Source: Desulforamulus ferrireducens (GTDB taxonomy: Bacteria > Bacillota > Desulfotomaculia > Desulfotomaculales > Desulfotomaculaceae). From it: a DNA stretch of 64,000 bases. This document shows, piece after piece, positions 36,246-46,083 of this stretch; the stretch's first letter is position 1; every line of letters begins with the position of its first letter. The DNA is taken from NCBI RefSeq assembly GCF_002005145.1, contig NZ_CP019698.1, positions 1,364,001-1,428,000 of the forward strand, read 5' to 3'. A program made the position numbers and the translations under genes. The notes beneath the pieces are model-generated. The model did not search any database and was not told where the DNA came from. It saw only the letters and a list, made by a program, of their open reading frames with translations.

Positions 36246-37535
36246 ATGAGAGGATTATACGAGGCTCTAATGAGCGCCTCGCGAGCCCATGCCAGATGGG
36301 AAATTGAAATGTGTAATAACATTGTACGAAGCAGAAAACACTTATTAATTCTATTGATAATGTTACTACCTTTGATAATACCTGCCATTGGTCATGCTGC
36401 TGATCTGCCTGGCTTTTTGGGTGGCAAAAGTGCCTATGGACCATCCCACTATAATCCAACCATGTTTTATGGTTCCATGGCTGTAGGCGTTTGTGCCGGC
36501 TTGATTACCGGTTGTATTGGCGCCGGTGGCGGTTTTGTAATCACCCCCGCTCTGATGAGCTTAGGCGTTAAGGGTATCCTGGCCGTAGGTACTGACCAAT
36601 TCCACATCTTTGCCAAGGCTATTATGGGTACTGTAATTCATAAAAAACTGGGTAACGTTAACGTTTCTCTGGCCATTGCCTTCCTGGTTGGTTCCGGTAT
36701 CGGTGTAACCGGCGGCGGTTCCTTAAACCGGGCCCTGTTCAATGCCAACCCGGTATTCAGTGACTTTGTTATTAGTACCGTTTACGTGGTTATGCTAGGT
36801 TTCTTGGGCTTTTACTCCTTGTATGACTTCATTAAGACTAAAGGTAAGTCCGACAAGGGCGATGCCCATGGTGGTCCGGTTGGTTTAACTCCTCTGGCCA
36901 AAAAATTACAAAGCATTAACTTAGCTCCCATGATTAAGTTTGACGAAGACATCACTCCCGGTGGCCGTAAAATCTCCGGTTGGTTTGTAGCCCTTTGCGG
37001 TATGGTAACTGGCTTTTTGGCAGCTATCATGGGTGTGGGCGGCGGTTTCGTAACCTTCCCGATGTTTGTCTACGGTTTGGGTGTATCTTCCTTCACCACT
37101 GTAGGTACTGACATTCTCCAGATCATCTTCACCGCCGGTTACAGTTCCATCGCTCAGTATGCCATCTACGGCTATATCTTCTATACCCTGGCCATGGGTA
37201 TGTTAGTAGGCTCACTGCTGGGTATCCAAATCGGAGCAGCGACCACCAAGGTAGTTCCCGGTATTTACATCAGAGCCTTTTATGCCATCGCCATTCTGGC
37301 CGGTTTCGTTAACAGAGCCTTTGCTCTGCCCGAGAAAATGGGTCAAATGGGTTATATCACCATTACTCCAGAAGCGGGTGCTTTATTGAACAGTATTGGT
37401 ACCTGGATCTTCTTCGGGTTAATCGTTATCTTCGCGGGTTGGATTATCCTTGCTTTCATTAGAGGTATCCCCACCCTGCGGGCTGAAAGTGCCAAAGCTG
37501 CTGAGGCAGCCGGTGGGAAAGGAGTGAGCCATTAA
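36246..37535 (+). CDS. TauE/SafE-family anion permease (unit 2)
   Basis: A 429-residue protein, ATG after AGGGGGTTACCCGC. It is nearly the same as the unit 1 permease along its whole length, including the unusual N-terminus (MRGLYEALMSASRAHARWEI), the IGHAAD boundary, GCIGAGGGFVITPALMSLGV and the IRGIPTLRAESAKAA tail. Differences cluster in the loop near residues 196-212 and around residue 375. Conservation here is far higher than between the two transposase-like proteins. It overlaps the next gene by the same TAATG arrangement. Confidence 0.88.
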   Translation: MRGLYEALMSASRAHARWEIEMCNNIVRSRKHLLILLIMLLPLIIPAIGHAADLPGFLGGKSAYGPSHYNPTMFYGSMAVGVCAGLITGCIGAGGGFVITPALMSLGVKGILAVGTDQFHIFAKAIMGTVIHKKLGNVNVSLAIAFLVGSGIGVTGGGSLNRALFNANPVFSDFVISTVYVVMLGFLGFYSLYDFIKTKGKSDKGDAHGGPVGLTPLAKKLQSINLAPMIKFDEDITPGGRKISGWFVALCGMVTGFLAAIMGVGGGFVTFPMFVYGLGVSSFTTVGTDILQIIFTAGYSSIAQYAIYGYIFYTLAMGMLVGSLLGIQIGAATTKVVPGIYIRAFYAIAILAGFVNRAFALPEKMGQMGYITITPEAGALLNSIGTWIFFGLIVIFAGWIILAFIRGIPTLRAESAKAAEAAGGKGVSH

Positions 37536-38251
37536 TGATAAGAGATAGTAAAGCCTTTATCATGGGGTTGATTATGTTACTAGCCTTTATGGGAATTTAC
37601 GCCTACATGATGAGCCCTTCCTTCGGCGATGGCAGAAACGGTTTGGAATTTGCCGACGACATATTTAACTCCATCTCCAAAGGTTCCGCCCAGGCAGTAA
37701 TCCATGGCGAAGTTAAAAATGCCGAAAAATGGATCGGTAACACCATCGAGGTTGAGCTGACCTGCAAGGACGAAGAACAGGCTGCCAGATGGGCCGATGC
37801 CCTCAATAAGGTAGACGGTGCAGAGGTAAAGGTTAATCAAACTAATCTTTCATTAAAAACTGACTTTGGCAAACTACTGGCCAACATTTCTGAGGATTGC
37901 ATCGCTATGTATGATAACAAGGGTGATGTGGTGCAGGCTAAGTACAACACCGACCCCAGAGATGCAACTAACCGTTGGTACAGTATTACTAAGGCCATAG
38001 GTAAAGATCTGGAAAAGAAGGAACAATTTAAGGAATCCATTTACCTGGCAACCTATCAGAAGAAGGTAATTGAGCCTGCTTATAACTACTATGGTGTGGA
38101 AACCAAATTTGTGAAAGACAATAAAGGCACCATGACCTTCCTGCTTCTCTTCTATTTGTTCTACACCCTGTGGTATGGTTTTGCCATCTACTATCTCTGT
38201 GTGGGCTTTGGCATCACCATGAACAAAGCCGCCAAAAAATCCGAAGCTTAA
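37535..38251 (+). CDS. Two-helix membrane protein partner of TauE/SafE (unit 2)
   Basis: A 238-residue paralogue of the 33416 product, the same length, with identical SPSFGDGRNGLEFADD and a conserved EPAYNYYGVET segment. The middle of the extracellular part (residues about 55-120) is the most divergent, as expected if it binds different ligands or simply drifts. Membrane helices lie near residues 8-26 and 203-228. It closes the second three-gene unit. Confidence 0.75.
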   Translation: MIRDSKAFIMGLIMLLAFMGIYAYMMSPSFGDGRNGLEFADDIFNSISKGSAQAVIHGEVKNAEKWIGNTIEVELTCKDEEQAARWADALNKVDGAEVKVNQTNLSLKTDFGKLLANISEDCIAMYDNKGDVVQAKYNTDPRDATNRWYSITKAIGKDLEKKEQFKESIYLATYQKKVIEPAYNYYGVETKFVKDNKGTMTFLLLFYLFYTLWYGFAIYYLCVGFGITMNKAAKKSEA

Positions 38252-38268
38252 TTTGCTTCATGAACCTA

Positions 38269-38297
38269 AACACCCCCCTGCCGGGGTGTTTTTTTTA
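38269..38297 (+). terminator. Terminator of unit 2
   Basis: AACACCCCC (38269-38277) pairs with CGGGGTGTT (38282-38290), followed by TTTTTT. Confidence 0.9.
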
Positions 38298-38394
38298 TGC
38301 CCACTTTACCCGGTGGCATCCCTGTTGTAAAATGATAGGATGACTGGCAATGCCACTTATAAAGAGGTATACCAAAAAGACGGATGGTAAAGAT

Positions 38395-39768
38395 ATGAAA
38401 CAAACCTATTCACTTAAGGAAAAGAGTAAACAACTGCTGGTTATTTTTTTACCAATTTTAGTTACCCAACTAGCCCTTTCTTCCATGATGTTTTTTGATA
38501 CCGTGATGTCCGGCAATGCCAGTGCCTTTGATTTGGCTGGCGTGGCCATTGGCGCGAGCATCTGGTCACCCATTTCCACTGGTATAACCGGCATTTTGTT
38601 GGCCGTAACACCCATAGTTAGCCATTTCCTGGGGGGCGGTCAGAAAGATAAGGTGCCCTTTGCTGTTATCCAAGGGGTTTATTTGGCCATCGGCATTTCA
38701 TTGTTTGTTATTGTCAGTGGTTTTTTTGCTTTGCAGCCTATCTTAAATAGGATGGATTTAGAACCGGTGGTCAGGGATATTGCCAAAGGGTATTTATGTG
38801 CTCTCGCCTTTGGTATTACACCCATGTTCGTTTACACCGTACTTCGCTGTTTTGTGGACGCCTTAGGACAGACCCGCATGACCATGATCATTACCCTTAT
38901 ATCCTTACCAATTAATGTTACCTTTAATTACCTGCTAATTTTCGGTAAGTTTGGTTTTCCTCGCTTGGGGGGTGTTGGTGCAGGGGTAGCCTCAGCCATT
39001 ACCTATTGGTGTATTCTGCTTATTGCTATTTATGTTTTACATAGGGTGGAACCCTTTGTTGAGTTTGGTGTGCTGAAACGCTTATATCACCTTTCACTGT
39101 CTGCCTGGCGTGAACAACTAAAACTGGGTGTGCCCATCGGTCTTTCCATCTTTATTGAGACCAGTATTTTTGCCGCAGTTACCCTGCTAATGAGCCAGTT
39201 TAACACCACTACCATAGCCGCTCACCAAACCGCCCTTAACTTTGCCACGGTGCTGTATATGTTGCCCTTAAGTATATCCATGGCCTTAACTATCACGGTG
39301 GGGTATGAGGTAGGGGCTAAACGCTTCCGGGATGCCCGACAGTACGGCCTACTGGGTGTGGGTACAGCCGTAGGTCTGGCCTTTGTTAGTGGTATTGGCC
39401 TATTGCTTTTTAACGAACAGGTGGCTAGATTATATACAAATGATCAGGCAGTTTTTGAACTGGCTAAGCAATTTTTAATTTATGCTATTTTCTTTCAACT
39501 GTCCGACGCCATTGCTACGCCAGTGCAGGGGGTATTGCGCGGCTATAAGGATGTGAATTTCGCTTTTATTGTAGCTGTTTGTTCCTATTGGCTGATAGGC
39601 TTACCGCTAGGTCATTTTCTCGCCTCCTACACTTCCTTTGCTGCCTTTGGCTATTGGATTGGACTTATTACAGGTTTGGCTTGTGGTGCAACAGGTTTGT
39701 TTATCCGCCTACTGCGGGTACAACGGGCCAGTTGTAGGGGAGATGCGGAGCTAGTGTGTAAAACTTGA
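38395..39768 (+). CDS. MATE-family multidrug/Na+ efflux pump
   Basis: ATG at 38395 ([20 protein letters not shown]) is preferred by comparison with NorM-type proteins; an upstream ATG at 38350 would add 15 residues. The roughly 457-residue product has twelve hydrophobic segments in two halves, with [19 protein letters not shown] at the start and [13 protein letters not shown] in the second half. It is expected to export cationic compounds in exchange for Na+ or H+. The substrate is not predictable. The gene is flanked by an upstream terminator and by rarA downstream. Confidence 0.88.
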   Translation: MKQTYSLKEKSKQLLVIFLPILVTQLALSSMMFFDTVMSGNASAFDLAGVAIGASIWSPISTGITGILLAVTPIVSHFLGGGQKDKVPFAVIQGVYLAIGISLFVIVSGFFALQPILNRMDLEPVVRDIAKGYLCALAFGITPMFVYTVLRCFVDALGQTRMTMIITLISLPINVTFNYLLIFGKFGFPRLGGVGAGVASAITYWCILLIAIYVLHRVEPFVEFGVLKRLYHLSLSAWREQLKLGVPIGLSIFIETSIFAAVTLLMSQFNTTTIAAHQTALNFATVLYMLPLSISMALTITVGYEVGAKRFRDARQYGLLGVGTAVGLAFVSGIGLLLFNEQVARLYTNDQAVFELAKQFLIYAIFFQLSDAIATPVQGVLRGYKDVNFAFIVAVCSYWLIGLPLGHFLASYTSFAAFGYWIGLITGLACGATGLFIRLLRVQRASCRGDAELVCKT

Positions 39769-39837
39769 GAAATCTCTGCCAACTAATATTGGCTTAGAAA
39801 AGGTCATACAGGATATTTCAGGTTATGAGGTGGTTTG

Positions 39838-41148
39838 ATGGATTTATTTAGTTCAGCAAGAACAAATTTACAGGCTGCGCCTTTGGCTGAAAGAATGCGA
39901 CCCCGGAGTTTGGAGGAGTTTATTGGTCAAGAACATATTGTAGGTCCAGGTAAGCTGCTGCGTCGAGCCATTGAGGCAGATAAGCTGGGTTCCATCATCC
40001 TGTACGGCCCCCCTGGCACGGGCAAGACGACACTGGCGACTATTATCTCGGCCATGACCAAGGCTAATTTTGTTAAAATAAATGCGGTATCCGCCGGCGT
40101 TGCCGAGATTCGCGCAGAGATAAAAAAAGCCAGCGAAAATCTTAATTATTACGGTAACAAGACCATTTTCTTTATTGATGAAATACATTCTCTCAAAAAA
40201 GGTGCCCAGCAGGATTGCCTGCTGGAGGCGGTGGAAAAGGGACAAGTGATTCTCATTGGGGCAACCACCGAAAACCCCTTTTTTGAGTTAAATGGAGCAT
40301 TATTAAGCCGTTCCCGGATATTTCAGCTGAGGGAATTAAATGAGCAGGATCTGTCTCGGTTAATTCAGCGGGCTTTGCAGGATGAGATTAACGGGTTGGG
40401 TATTTATAAGGTGAAGATTGAAGAAGCAGCAGTTCAACATTTTATTCGCATTGCCGGTGGTGATGCACGCAATATACTGAATGCCTTGGAACTGGCAGTT
40501 TTATCTACCCCGCCGGCGGAGGATGGTTACCGCCATATTACACTGGAGGTGGCAGAAGACTCCAGCCAACAGAGGTATATTCGTTATGACAAATCCGGTG
40601 ATAATCACTATGATGTAATCTCTGCTTTTATTAAAAGTATTCGGGGTTCCGATCCCAATGCGGCCTTACACTATTATGCCCGCATGACTGCAGCCGGAGA
40701 GGATCAGCGTTTTATTGTGCGCCGGCTAATTGTCCATGCTTCCGAAGATATTGGCATGGCCGACCCCCAGGCTATGTTAATGGCCCATGCTGCCTGGAAT
40801 GCCTTGGAGACAGTCGGTATGCCTGAAGCACGGATTCCCATTGCCCAATGTATTATTTACCTGGCCACAGCACCGAAGAGCAATAGTGTCATTTGTGCCG
40901 TTGATGAAGCCCTGGCGGACATTAAGAAAAAAACGGTTGGGCAGGTTCCCCCGCATCTGCGTGATACCCATTACCGGGGAGCTCAGGCCTTGGGTCACAC
41001 AGGCTACAAATATCCCCATGACTATCCGGGGCATTATGTGGAGCAACAGTATTTACCAGATCAATTAAAGGGAGCCCGTTACTATAAACCCAGCGATCAG
41101 GGAATGGAAAAATTATTAAAATTACCCCGAGATGTGTCGAAGGAATAG
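39838..41148 (+). CDS. rarA: RarA (MgsA) replication-associated recombination ATPase
   Basis: ATG at 39838, seven bases after GAGG; an in-frame TTG sits one codon earlier. The 436-residue protein begins PLAERMRPRSLEEFIGQEHI, then Walker A YGPPGTGKTTLA, Walker B FFIDEIHSL, sensor-1 GATTENPFFELN and ARNILNALE. The C-terminal tetramerisation part has DPQAMLMAHAAWNALETVGM and HYVEQQYLPDQL, as in bacterial RarA/MgsA. It acts at stalled replication forks. Confidence 0.95.
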   Translation: MDLFSSARTNLQAAPLAERMRPRSLEEFIGQEHIVGPGKLLRRAIEADKLGSIILYGPPGTGKTTLATIISAMTKANFVKINAVSAGVAEIRAEIKKASENLNYYGNKTIFFIDEIHSLKKGAQQDCLLEAVEKGQVILIGATTENPFFELNGALLSRSRIFQLRELNEQDLSRLIQRALQDEINGLGIYKVKIEEAAVQHFIRIAGGDARNILNALELAVLSTPPAEDGYRHITLEVAEDSSQQRYIRYDKSGDNHYDVISAFIKSIRGSDPNAALHYYARMTAAGEDQRFIVRRLIVHASEDIGMADPQAMLMAHAAWNALETVGMPEARIPIAQCIIYLATAPKSNSVICAVDEALADIKKKTVGQVPPHLRDTHYRGAQALGHTGYKYPHDYPGHYVEQQYLPDQLKGARYYKPSDQGMEKLLKLPRDVSKE

Positions 41149-41202
41149 CCTAATTTGTGGAGAATTAATGTATTAACATTAAGCCTGAAGGGGGCAGACG
41201 GG

Positions 41203-41958
41203 TTGAGCGAGTTAACGAACAAAGTAATTAATATCGCCAAGCGCCAGACACAGGTAGCCTATCTTGATATAACAGAACAGGAAGTTCAGTTAATGGTTAG
41301 CCATAAGGATCTGTTCGTGCAGGAAGCCGAGCGGGTGGTGGATGGTTTTTATAAACACGTGTTAAACTTTCCCTATCTCAAGGAGCTAATTAGCAAGCAT
41401 AGTACCGTTGAACGTTTGAAGGAAGCCCAAAAAAGATATTTTATTACCCTCTGTGATCCCATAGATGAAGGGTACTTAAATCGGAGATTAGCCATTGGTA
41501 AGATACACCAGAAGATTGGTCTTTATCCCAAATGGTATTTGGGCACCTATCAAATTTACACCAATGAAATTCAACGTATATTAGCCAACCATCACGGTAG
41601 TTGCACCGAGACCTATGCCCAGGCACTGGTAGCCTTTATGAAGCGCTTGAATCTGGATATGCAGTTGGCCATTGAAAATTATATTTTAGATCAACTGCAG
41701 CAGCTTATTTCCTTTCAACAAGACATTGGTTCGGTGGCTGAAATTATTGATGATATTGCCGAGCAAACCAATATGCTATCTTTAAACGCTTCCATTGAGG
41801 CGGCCAGAGCCGGCGAACACGGACGCACCTTTGCTGTGGTGGCGCAAGAAGTACGTAAGTTAGCTGAACGCTCCTCCCAGTCTGCCAGAGACATTGCCCA
41901 AATGGTTAATTCCAATCAGCAAGCCATTGAAAAAATGAAGAAAACCTCAGCAGAATAG
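41203..41958 (+). CDS. Globin-coupled sensor with short MCP signalling tip
   Basis: TTG at 41203 ([20 protein letters not shown]) is chosen because AAGGGGGC is well placed; the frame extends 16 codons upstream. Residues 1 to about 170 form a protoglobin domain like Hem[22 protein letters not shown] with H102 as the expected heme ligand. Residues about 180-245 are the MCP hairpin tip ([34 protein letters not shown]). No membrane helix and no methylation helices are present, so it is a short soluble protein of 251 residues. It probably senses O2, CO or NO. A terminator follows immediately. Confidence 0.85.
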   Translation: MSELTNKVINIAKRQTQVAYLDITEQEVQLMVSHKDLFVQEAERVVDGFYKHVLNFPYLKELISKHSTVERLKEAQKRYFITLCDPIDEGYLNRRLAIGKIHQKIGLYPKWYLGTYQIYTNEIQRILANHHGSCTETYAQALVAFMKRLNLDMQLAIENYILDQLQQLISFQQDIGSVAEIIDDIAEQTNMLSLNASIEAARAGEHGRTFAVVAQEVRKLAERSSQSARDIAQMVNSNQQAIEKMKKTSAE

Positions 41959-41981
41959 ACTCCTCCAGGGGTCTATTTTTT
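41955..41981 (+). terminator. Terminator after globin-coupled sensor
   Basis: ATAGAC-CC pairs with GG-GTCTAT around TCCA, followed by TTTTT. Confidence 0.7.
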
Positions 41982-42059
41982 ACTTTGCTAAAGCCTGGTA
42001 TAAAAAACAGTCTATGGTAAAATGGCTTGTATAAGTTATTAAGTTTAAGGGGTGGTTCC

Positions 42060-42680
42060 ATGGCCAGAGTTCTCCGGTGGCCGGGTAAAATGCCTGTTGA
42101 CAACCATGATGAACCTCGGCAGCAGGGGTTGCTGGGTTGGCTAAAAACATTATTTAGTAGCAAGGCAAAAACCCCGGACAAAGGACTTGCCGGGGAGTGG
42201 AAGGTAGCCAAGGCCTTGGCTGATTATTTGGATGATCGGTGGACAGTGGCGAATAATCTTAAAATATCCCTTTCCACCGGTAAAGCACAGATAGACCATT
42301 TGCTCTTTGGTCCCGAGGCAATTTATTGTATTGAAACAAAAAATTGGCATAGCGCTTCCTGCAATGCCAAGGAGGAATGGTTTAGGCTACAAGGTCGTCT
42401 GTGGATACCACAGGACAGTCCTGTGGAGCAAAATAAGCGTAAAGTAGAGCAGCTCAGGAAACTACTGCAGCAACAGGACATTAATATTAAGGTAGAAAAC
42501 ATCATTGTCTTTGCCAACCCAGGGAAGTTTGATTTTCATCAGGCTAAGTGGCCCCGGGAGGCCCAGGTTTTTGGTTTGCCTGGTTTGATCACATATCTTA
42601 AACAAATGGGTGATGCGGAAACAGGTTGGGCTGAAAATAAACAGCCCAGTCCTGAAACAATACTTGCTTTAATCCGCTAG
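42060..42680 (+). CDS. NERD (nuclease-related) domain protein
   Basis: ATG at 42060 (MARVLRWPGKMPVDNHDEPR) follows AAGGGGTGGTTCC. The 206-residue protein contains a NERD domain: GLAGEWKVAKALADYL, then QIDHLLFGPEAIYCIETKNW with D79, E92 and K94 as the nuclease-like D-ExK set. It may act on nucleic acid; biochemical roles in the family are mostly unknown. No helicase or kinase domain is attached. It stands alone between a terminator and a convergent ABC-F gene. Confidence 0.82.
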   Translation: MARVLRWPGKMPVDNHDEPRQQGLLGWLKTLFSSKAKTPDKGLAGEWKVAKALADYLDDRWTVANNLKISLSTGKAQIDHLLFGPEAIYCIETKNWHSASCNAKEEWFRLQGRLWIPQDSPVEQNKRKVEQLRKLLQQQDINIKVENIIVFANPGKFDFHQAKWPREAQVFGLPGLITYLKQMGDAETGWAENKQPSPETILALIR

Positions 42681-42696
42681 GGGAGCATATCAGAAT

Positions 42697-42759
42697 GCGA
42701 CACTCCCTTGTTATTGTATGTGAAAAACCGACAGTAAACAGGTAGACTGGCTATTCCAT
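42697..42759. repeat. Short dispersed repeat, copy 2
   Basis: Counterpart of 5558-5610: GCGACACTCCC, a TTGTATGTGAAAAA segment, then ACAGGTAGACTGGCTATTCC. Located between convergent genes. Confidence 0.5.
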
Positions 42760-42783
42760 TTTAGACTCCTGTACAACATTTAT

Positions 42784-44703
42784 TTATTTTTCTATCTCTT
42801 CTGTTAAAGAAACCCACTCTTCCAGATAGCTGTCCAGGGCGGTTTTCACCTGGCTAAGTTCCTCACTTAACTGTAAACATGCGGTATAGTTCTGTGCCAC
42901 CTCGGGCTTTTCCAGCTCACCGTTAATAAAACTAATTTTATCTTCGCTGGCAGCAATAAGTTGTTCTAATTCCTCAATTCTTTTGATTCGTTTTCTTTCC
43001 AGTCTTTGCTGTTCTTTATTCTCCAGGTAACTTTGTTTGCCCGGTTGAGGTTTAGCATCTTCTTTTTTTGTTTGGGGCTGAGAACCCCGTTCAGCTAATT
43101 TTTCCTGGTAATAGTCGTAGTTTCCTAAAAAGGACTCCGTACCGTTGGCAGATAACTCAATAACCCGGGTAGCCATTTTATTTAAGAAATAGCGGTCGTG
43201 GGAGACAAACAGAATGGTACCCGGGTAATCCAGCAGGGAGCTTTCTAAAATCTCCCGACTTAAAATATCCAGATGGTTGGTGGGCTCATCCAGGATTAAC
43301 AGGTTGGCCTTTTGCAGCATCAGTTTAGCCAGAGCCAGACGGGCCTTTTCACCGCCGCTGAGGTCAGCCACTTTTTTGTAGACATCATCCCCCCGGAAAA
43401 GAAAATTCCCCAGGATGGTTCTGATATCCCTTTCATCCATCAAGGGGTAGTCGTCCCATAACTCGTCCAGCACTGTTTTCTGTGGGTCTAATTTTTCTTG
43501 CTGCTGAGCATAGTAGCCGATACTGACATTAGTTCCCTTGCGAATATAACCGCCCAGGGAGGGGAGTTCACCCACAATGGTCTTGAGCAGGGTGGACTTA
43601 CCCACACCGTTAGGCCCCAGGAGAGCTACGCTTTCTCCCCGTTCAATTAGGAAGTTAATATCCTTAGCCAGGGGTGTACCATGATAACCAATTGCTAAAT
43701 CAACAGCCTGTAGAACATCATTACCGCTTTTAATCTTAATATCAAAGGAAAAATGTATCTGCCTTTGTTTGGCTACAGGCGCCTCCACCAGTTCCATTTT
43801 TTCCAGCGCCTTGAGGCGACTTTGCGCCCTTTTGGTGGTGGAGGCCCGTACAATATTCCTTTGAATAAATTCCTTGGCTCTGGCAATTTCCATTTGCTGT
43901 TGCTCAAATTGTTTAAGCAAGGATTCCTGTTGCTGGGCTTTTAAATCAATAAAGCCGGAATAATTGGTGGGGTAGGTGGTGGCTTGGCCATACTCCAATT
44001 CGACAATTTTAGTTACCACTTTATCCAGGAAGTAACGGTCGTGGGATACCACCAGAATCGCACCGGTGTAGGTTTGTAGGAATTGTTCCAGCCAGGTTAA
44101 AGAACGAATATCCAAATAGTTGGTAGGTTCGTCCAAGATCAAGAGATCAGGTTTTTGTAACAGGTTTTTAGCTAAAGCTAAGCGAGTTTTTTGACCGCCG
44201 CTTAACATCGAAATGGGGGAATGATCATCTACTTCAGGAAAATCTAAGCCTTGCAGTACCCCACGAATGAGGGAGTGATAGCTATAGCCCCCCTGCTCCC
44301 GAAAGGTCTCTGACAGACGATCATACTGCTTCATTACTCGTTCTAGCTCGGCTTGGTCAGCCTTCACCCGGGGGTCTCCCATTTGCTCTTCCAGTTTTCT
44401 CAGCTGATGTTCCAGATCAATTAAAGGTTGGAATATGGAGAGCATTTCCTCATAGATGGTACGGCTAGATTCCAGTCCGCTGTCCTGAGCCAGATAGCCC
44501 AAGGTTAAATTATGGGAGCGCATGATGTTTCCTGCATCCGGGGCCAATTGTCCGGTTATGATCTTGAGCAAGGTGGATTTACCTGCGCCATTAACACCCA
44601 CCAAACCTATTTTTTCCCGCTCCTGAATGGTTAAATTTACATCTTTTAGTATTTGTTTTGCGCCAAAGTACTTAGAAATGTTGTTAGTTTGTAGTAAAAT
44701 CAT
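42784..44703 (-). CDS. ABC-F family ATPase
   Basis: ATG at 44703 (MILLQTNNISKYFGAKQILK) follows TTGGAGGAGTTTATTT; a longer frame lacks a ribosome site. The 639-residue protein has two ABC domains without membrane segments: GVNGAGKST and LSGGQKTRLALAKNLL in the first, GPNGVGKST and LSGGEKARLALAKLML in the second, each with LLILDEPTN. The linker (ERQIHFSFD-like) and a C-terminal coiled coil (LERKRIKRIEELEQLIAASE) fit the Uup/YdiF-like branch. ABC-F proteins act on the ribosome; an antibiotic-resistance role cannot be claimed. Confidence 0.92.
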   Translation of the reverse strand: MILLQTNNISKYFGAKQILKDVNLTIQEREKIGLVGVNGAGKSTLLKIITGQLAPDAGNIMRSHNLTLGYLAQDSGLESSRTIYEEMLSIFQPLIDLEHQLRKLEEQMGDPRVKADQAELERVMKQYDRLSETFREQGGYSYHSLIRGVLQGLDFPEVDDHSPISMLSGGQKTRLALAKNLLQKPDLLILDEPTNYLDIRSLTWLEQFLQTYTGAILVVSHDRYFLDKVVTKIVELEYGQATTYPTNYSGFIDLKAQQQESLLKQFEQQQMEIARAKEFIQRNIVRASTTKRAQSRLKALEKMELVEAPVAKQRQIHFSFDIKIKSGNDVLQAVDLAIGYHGTPLAKDINFLIERGESVALLGPNGVGKSTLLKTIVGELPSLGGYIRKGTNVSIGYYAQQQEKLDPQKTVLDELWDDYPLMDERDIRTILGNFLFRGDDVYKKVADLSGGEKARLALAKLMLQKANLLILDEPTNHLDILSREILESSLLDYPGTILFVSHDRYFLNKMATRVIELSANGTESFLGNYDYYQEKLAERGSQPQTKKEDAKPQPGKQSYLENKEQQRLERKRIKRIEELEQLIAASEDKISFINGELEKPEVAQNYTACLQLSEELSQVKTALDSYLEEWVSLTEEIEK

Positions 44704-44860
44704 AAATAAACTCCTCCAATACCTCAGTTTACCCGAAGTATTGCTCCTAGACAAGAATGAACAAGGCACTTGGCTAAAAAGCAGGTTTTTCGTATTCAGG
44801 GAATACTGTTAGAGTAGACATCTAAGAACGACAACCGGAAGGCCGGAGAAGGGAGAACTT

Positions 44861-46033
44861 ATGCAAGAGAAGGTACCACTTTGGACAAAGGACTTTATTT
44901 TAATCTGTTTGGCCAATCTCTTGATTTTCACCAGTTTTTATTTTTTACTGCCCACTCTACCCGTGTTTGTCACAAGTGTGTTGCAGGGTGATGAGAGTAA
45001 TGTTGGCTATGTTGTGGGGGTACTGTCCCTTACGGCGGTGTTGGTTCGTCCTCTGTCGGGCTACTTATTGGATGCTGCCAGTCGTAAAAAGATTCTCCTG
45101 TTAGCCCTGGTGGCTTTTTCCTTAGCCATGGGGGCATATTACTTTGTCACCAGTCTAACTTTGCTGTTTTTACTTAGATTTGTCCACGGCCTGGCCTGGG
45201 GTTTTACCACCACCGGTGCGGGCACTATCGCCTCAGATATTGTGCCACCCTCCCGCAGGGGGGAAGGTATGGGATATTATGGCTTGTCCAACACCCTGGC
45301 CATGGCTGTTGGACCCAGTCTGGGGCTGTTTATCTTAAATAAGACTAATTTTTCTACTCTCTTTACCGCTAGTTTTGTTATTGCCCTGGCCGCTCTGTTA
45401 ACCATTTTAGTGATTCCCTATCGGCAAGAACCCTTAGGCAAGCCCAAGGGTAAATTATCTTTCACTAGTTTTTTTGAACCCAGGGTTTTTTCCCTGTCCC
45501 TGGTGATGTTTTTTACTGCCCTGGTTTACGGTGGCATCGTTTCCTTTATTGTTCTTTATGGACATAATATCGGGGTGGGTAATCCGGGGATCTATTTCTT
45601 AATTTATGCCCTAACATTATTGTTAGTCAGGCCGCTGGCCGGTAAGAGCTTTGACAAAAACGGTCCGGGCAAACTTATGGCCATTGGCTTTATAGCCATT
45701 GCCCTGGCCTTTGTTGTGCTTTTTTTTGCCCGGGGTGAACTGCTATTTGGGGCATCGGCAGTGGCTATGGGTATTGGTTTTGGTATTGTTCATCCCACCG
45801 CCATGGCTATGGCCATCAACAGGGTGGAACCCTTTCGGCGTGGTGCAGCCAACGGAACTATCTTTAGTGCCTTTGATTTAGGTATTGGTATTGGTTCCAT
45901 TGTGTTAGGTATTATTTCTGAATGGATAGGTTTGTCTTATATGTATCTGGTTTGTGCAGCCATCATTATCGTGCCCTTGGTAATGTTCTATTTGAAGGAT
46001 GCCAGGGCGAGAGCTGCTGCGGAGCAGGGTTAG
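44861..46033 (+). CDS. MFS transporter
   Basis: A 390-residue protein with twelve predicted membrane helices, ATG after GAAGGGAGAACTT. The loop 2-3 signature RPLSGYLLDAASRKKILLLA and the matching RPLAGKSFDKNGPGKLMAIG in the second half are typical of major facilitator exporters. The substrate is unknown. It is divergent from the ABC-F gene and 50 nt upstream of the nitroreductase, with which it may be cotranscribed. Confidence 0.9.
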   Translation: MQEKVPLWTKDFILICLANLLIFTSFYFLLPTLPVFVTSVLQGDESNVGYVVGVLSLTAVLVRPLSGYLLDAASRKKILLLALVAFSLAMGAYYFVTSLTLLFLLRFVHGLAWGFTTTGAGTIASDIVPPSRRGEGMGYYGLSNTLAMAVGPSLGLFILNKTNFSTLFTASFVIALAALLTILVIPYRQEPLGKPKGKLSFTSFFEPRVFSLSLVMFFTALVYGGIVSFIVLYGHNIGVGNPGIYFLIYALTLLLVRPLAGKSFDKNGPGKLMAIGFIAIALAFVVLFFARGELLFGASAVAMGIGFGIVHPTAMAMAINRVEPFRRGAANGTIFSAFDLGIGIGSIVLGIISEWIGLSYMYLVCAAIIIVPLVMFYLKDARARAAAEQG

Positions 46034-46083
46034 CCATGAACTGCCTATGGTTGAATGCAGATAGCTAAAACGAGGTGATTTCA

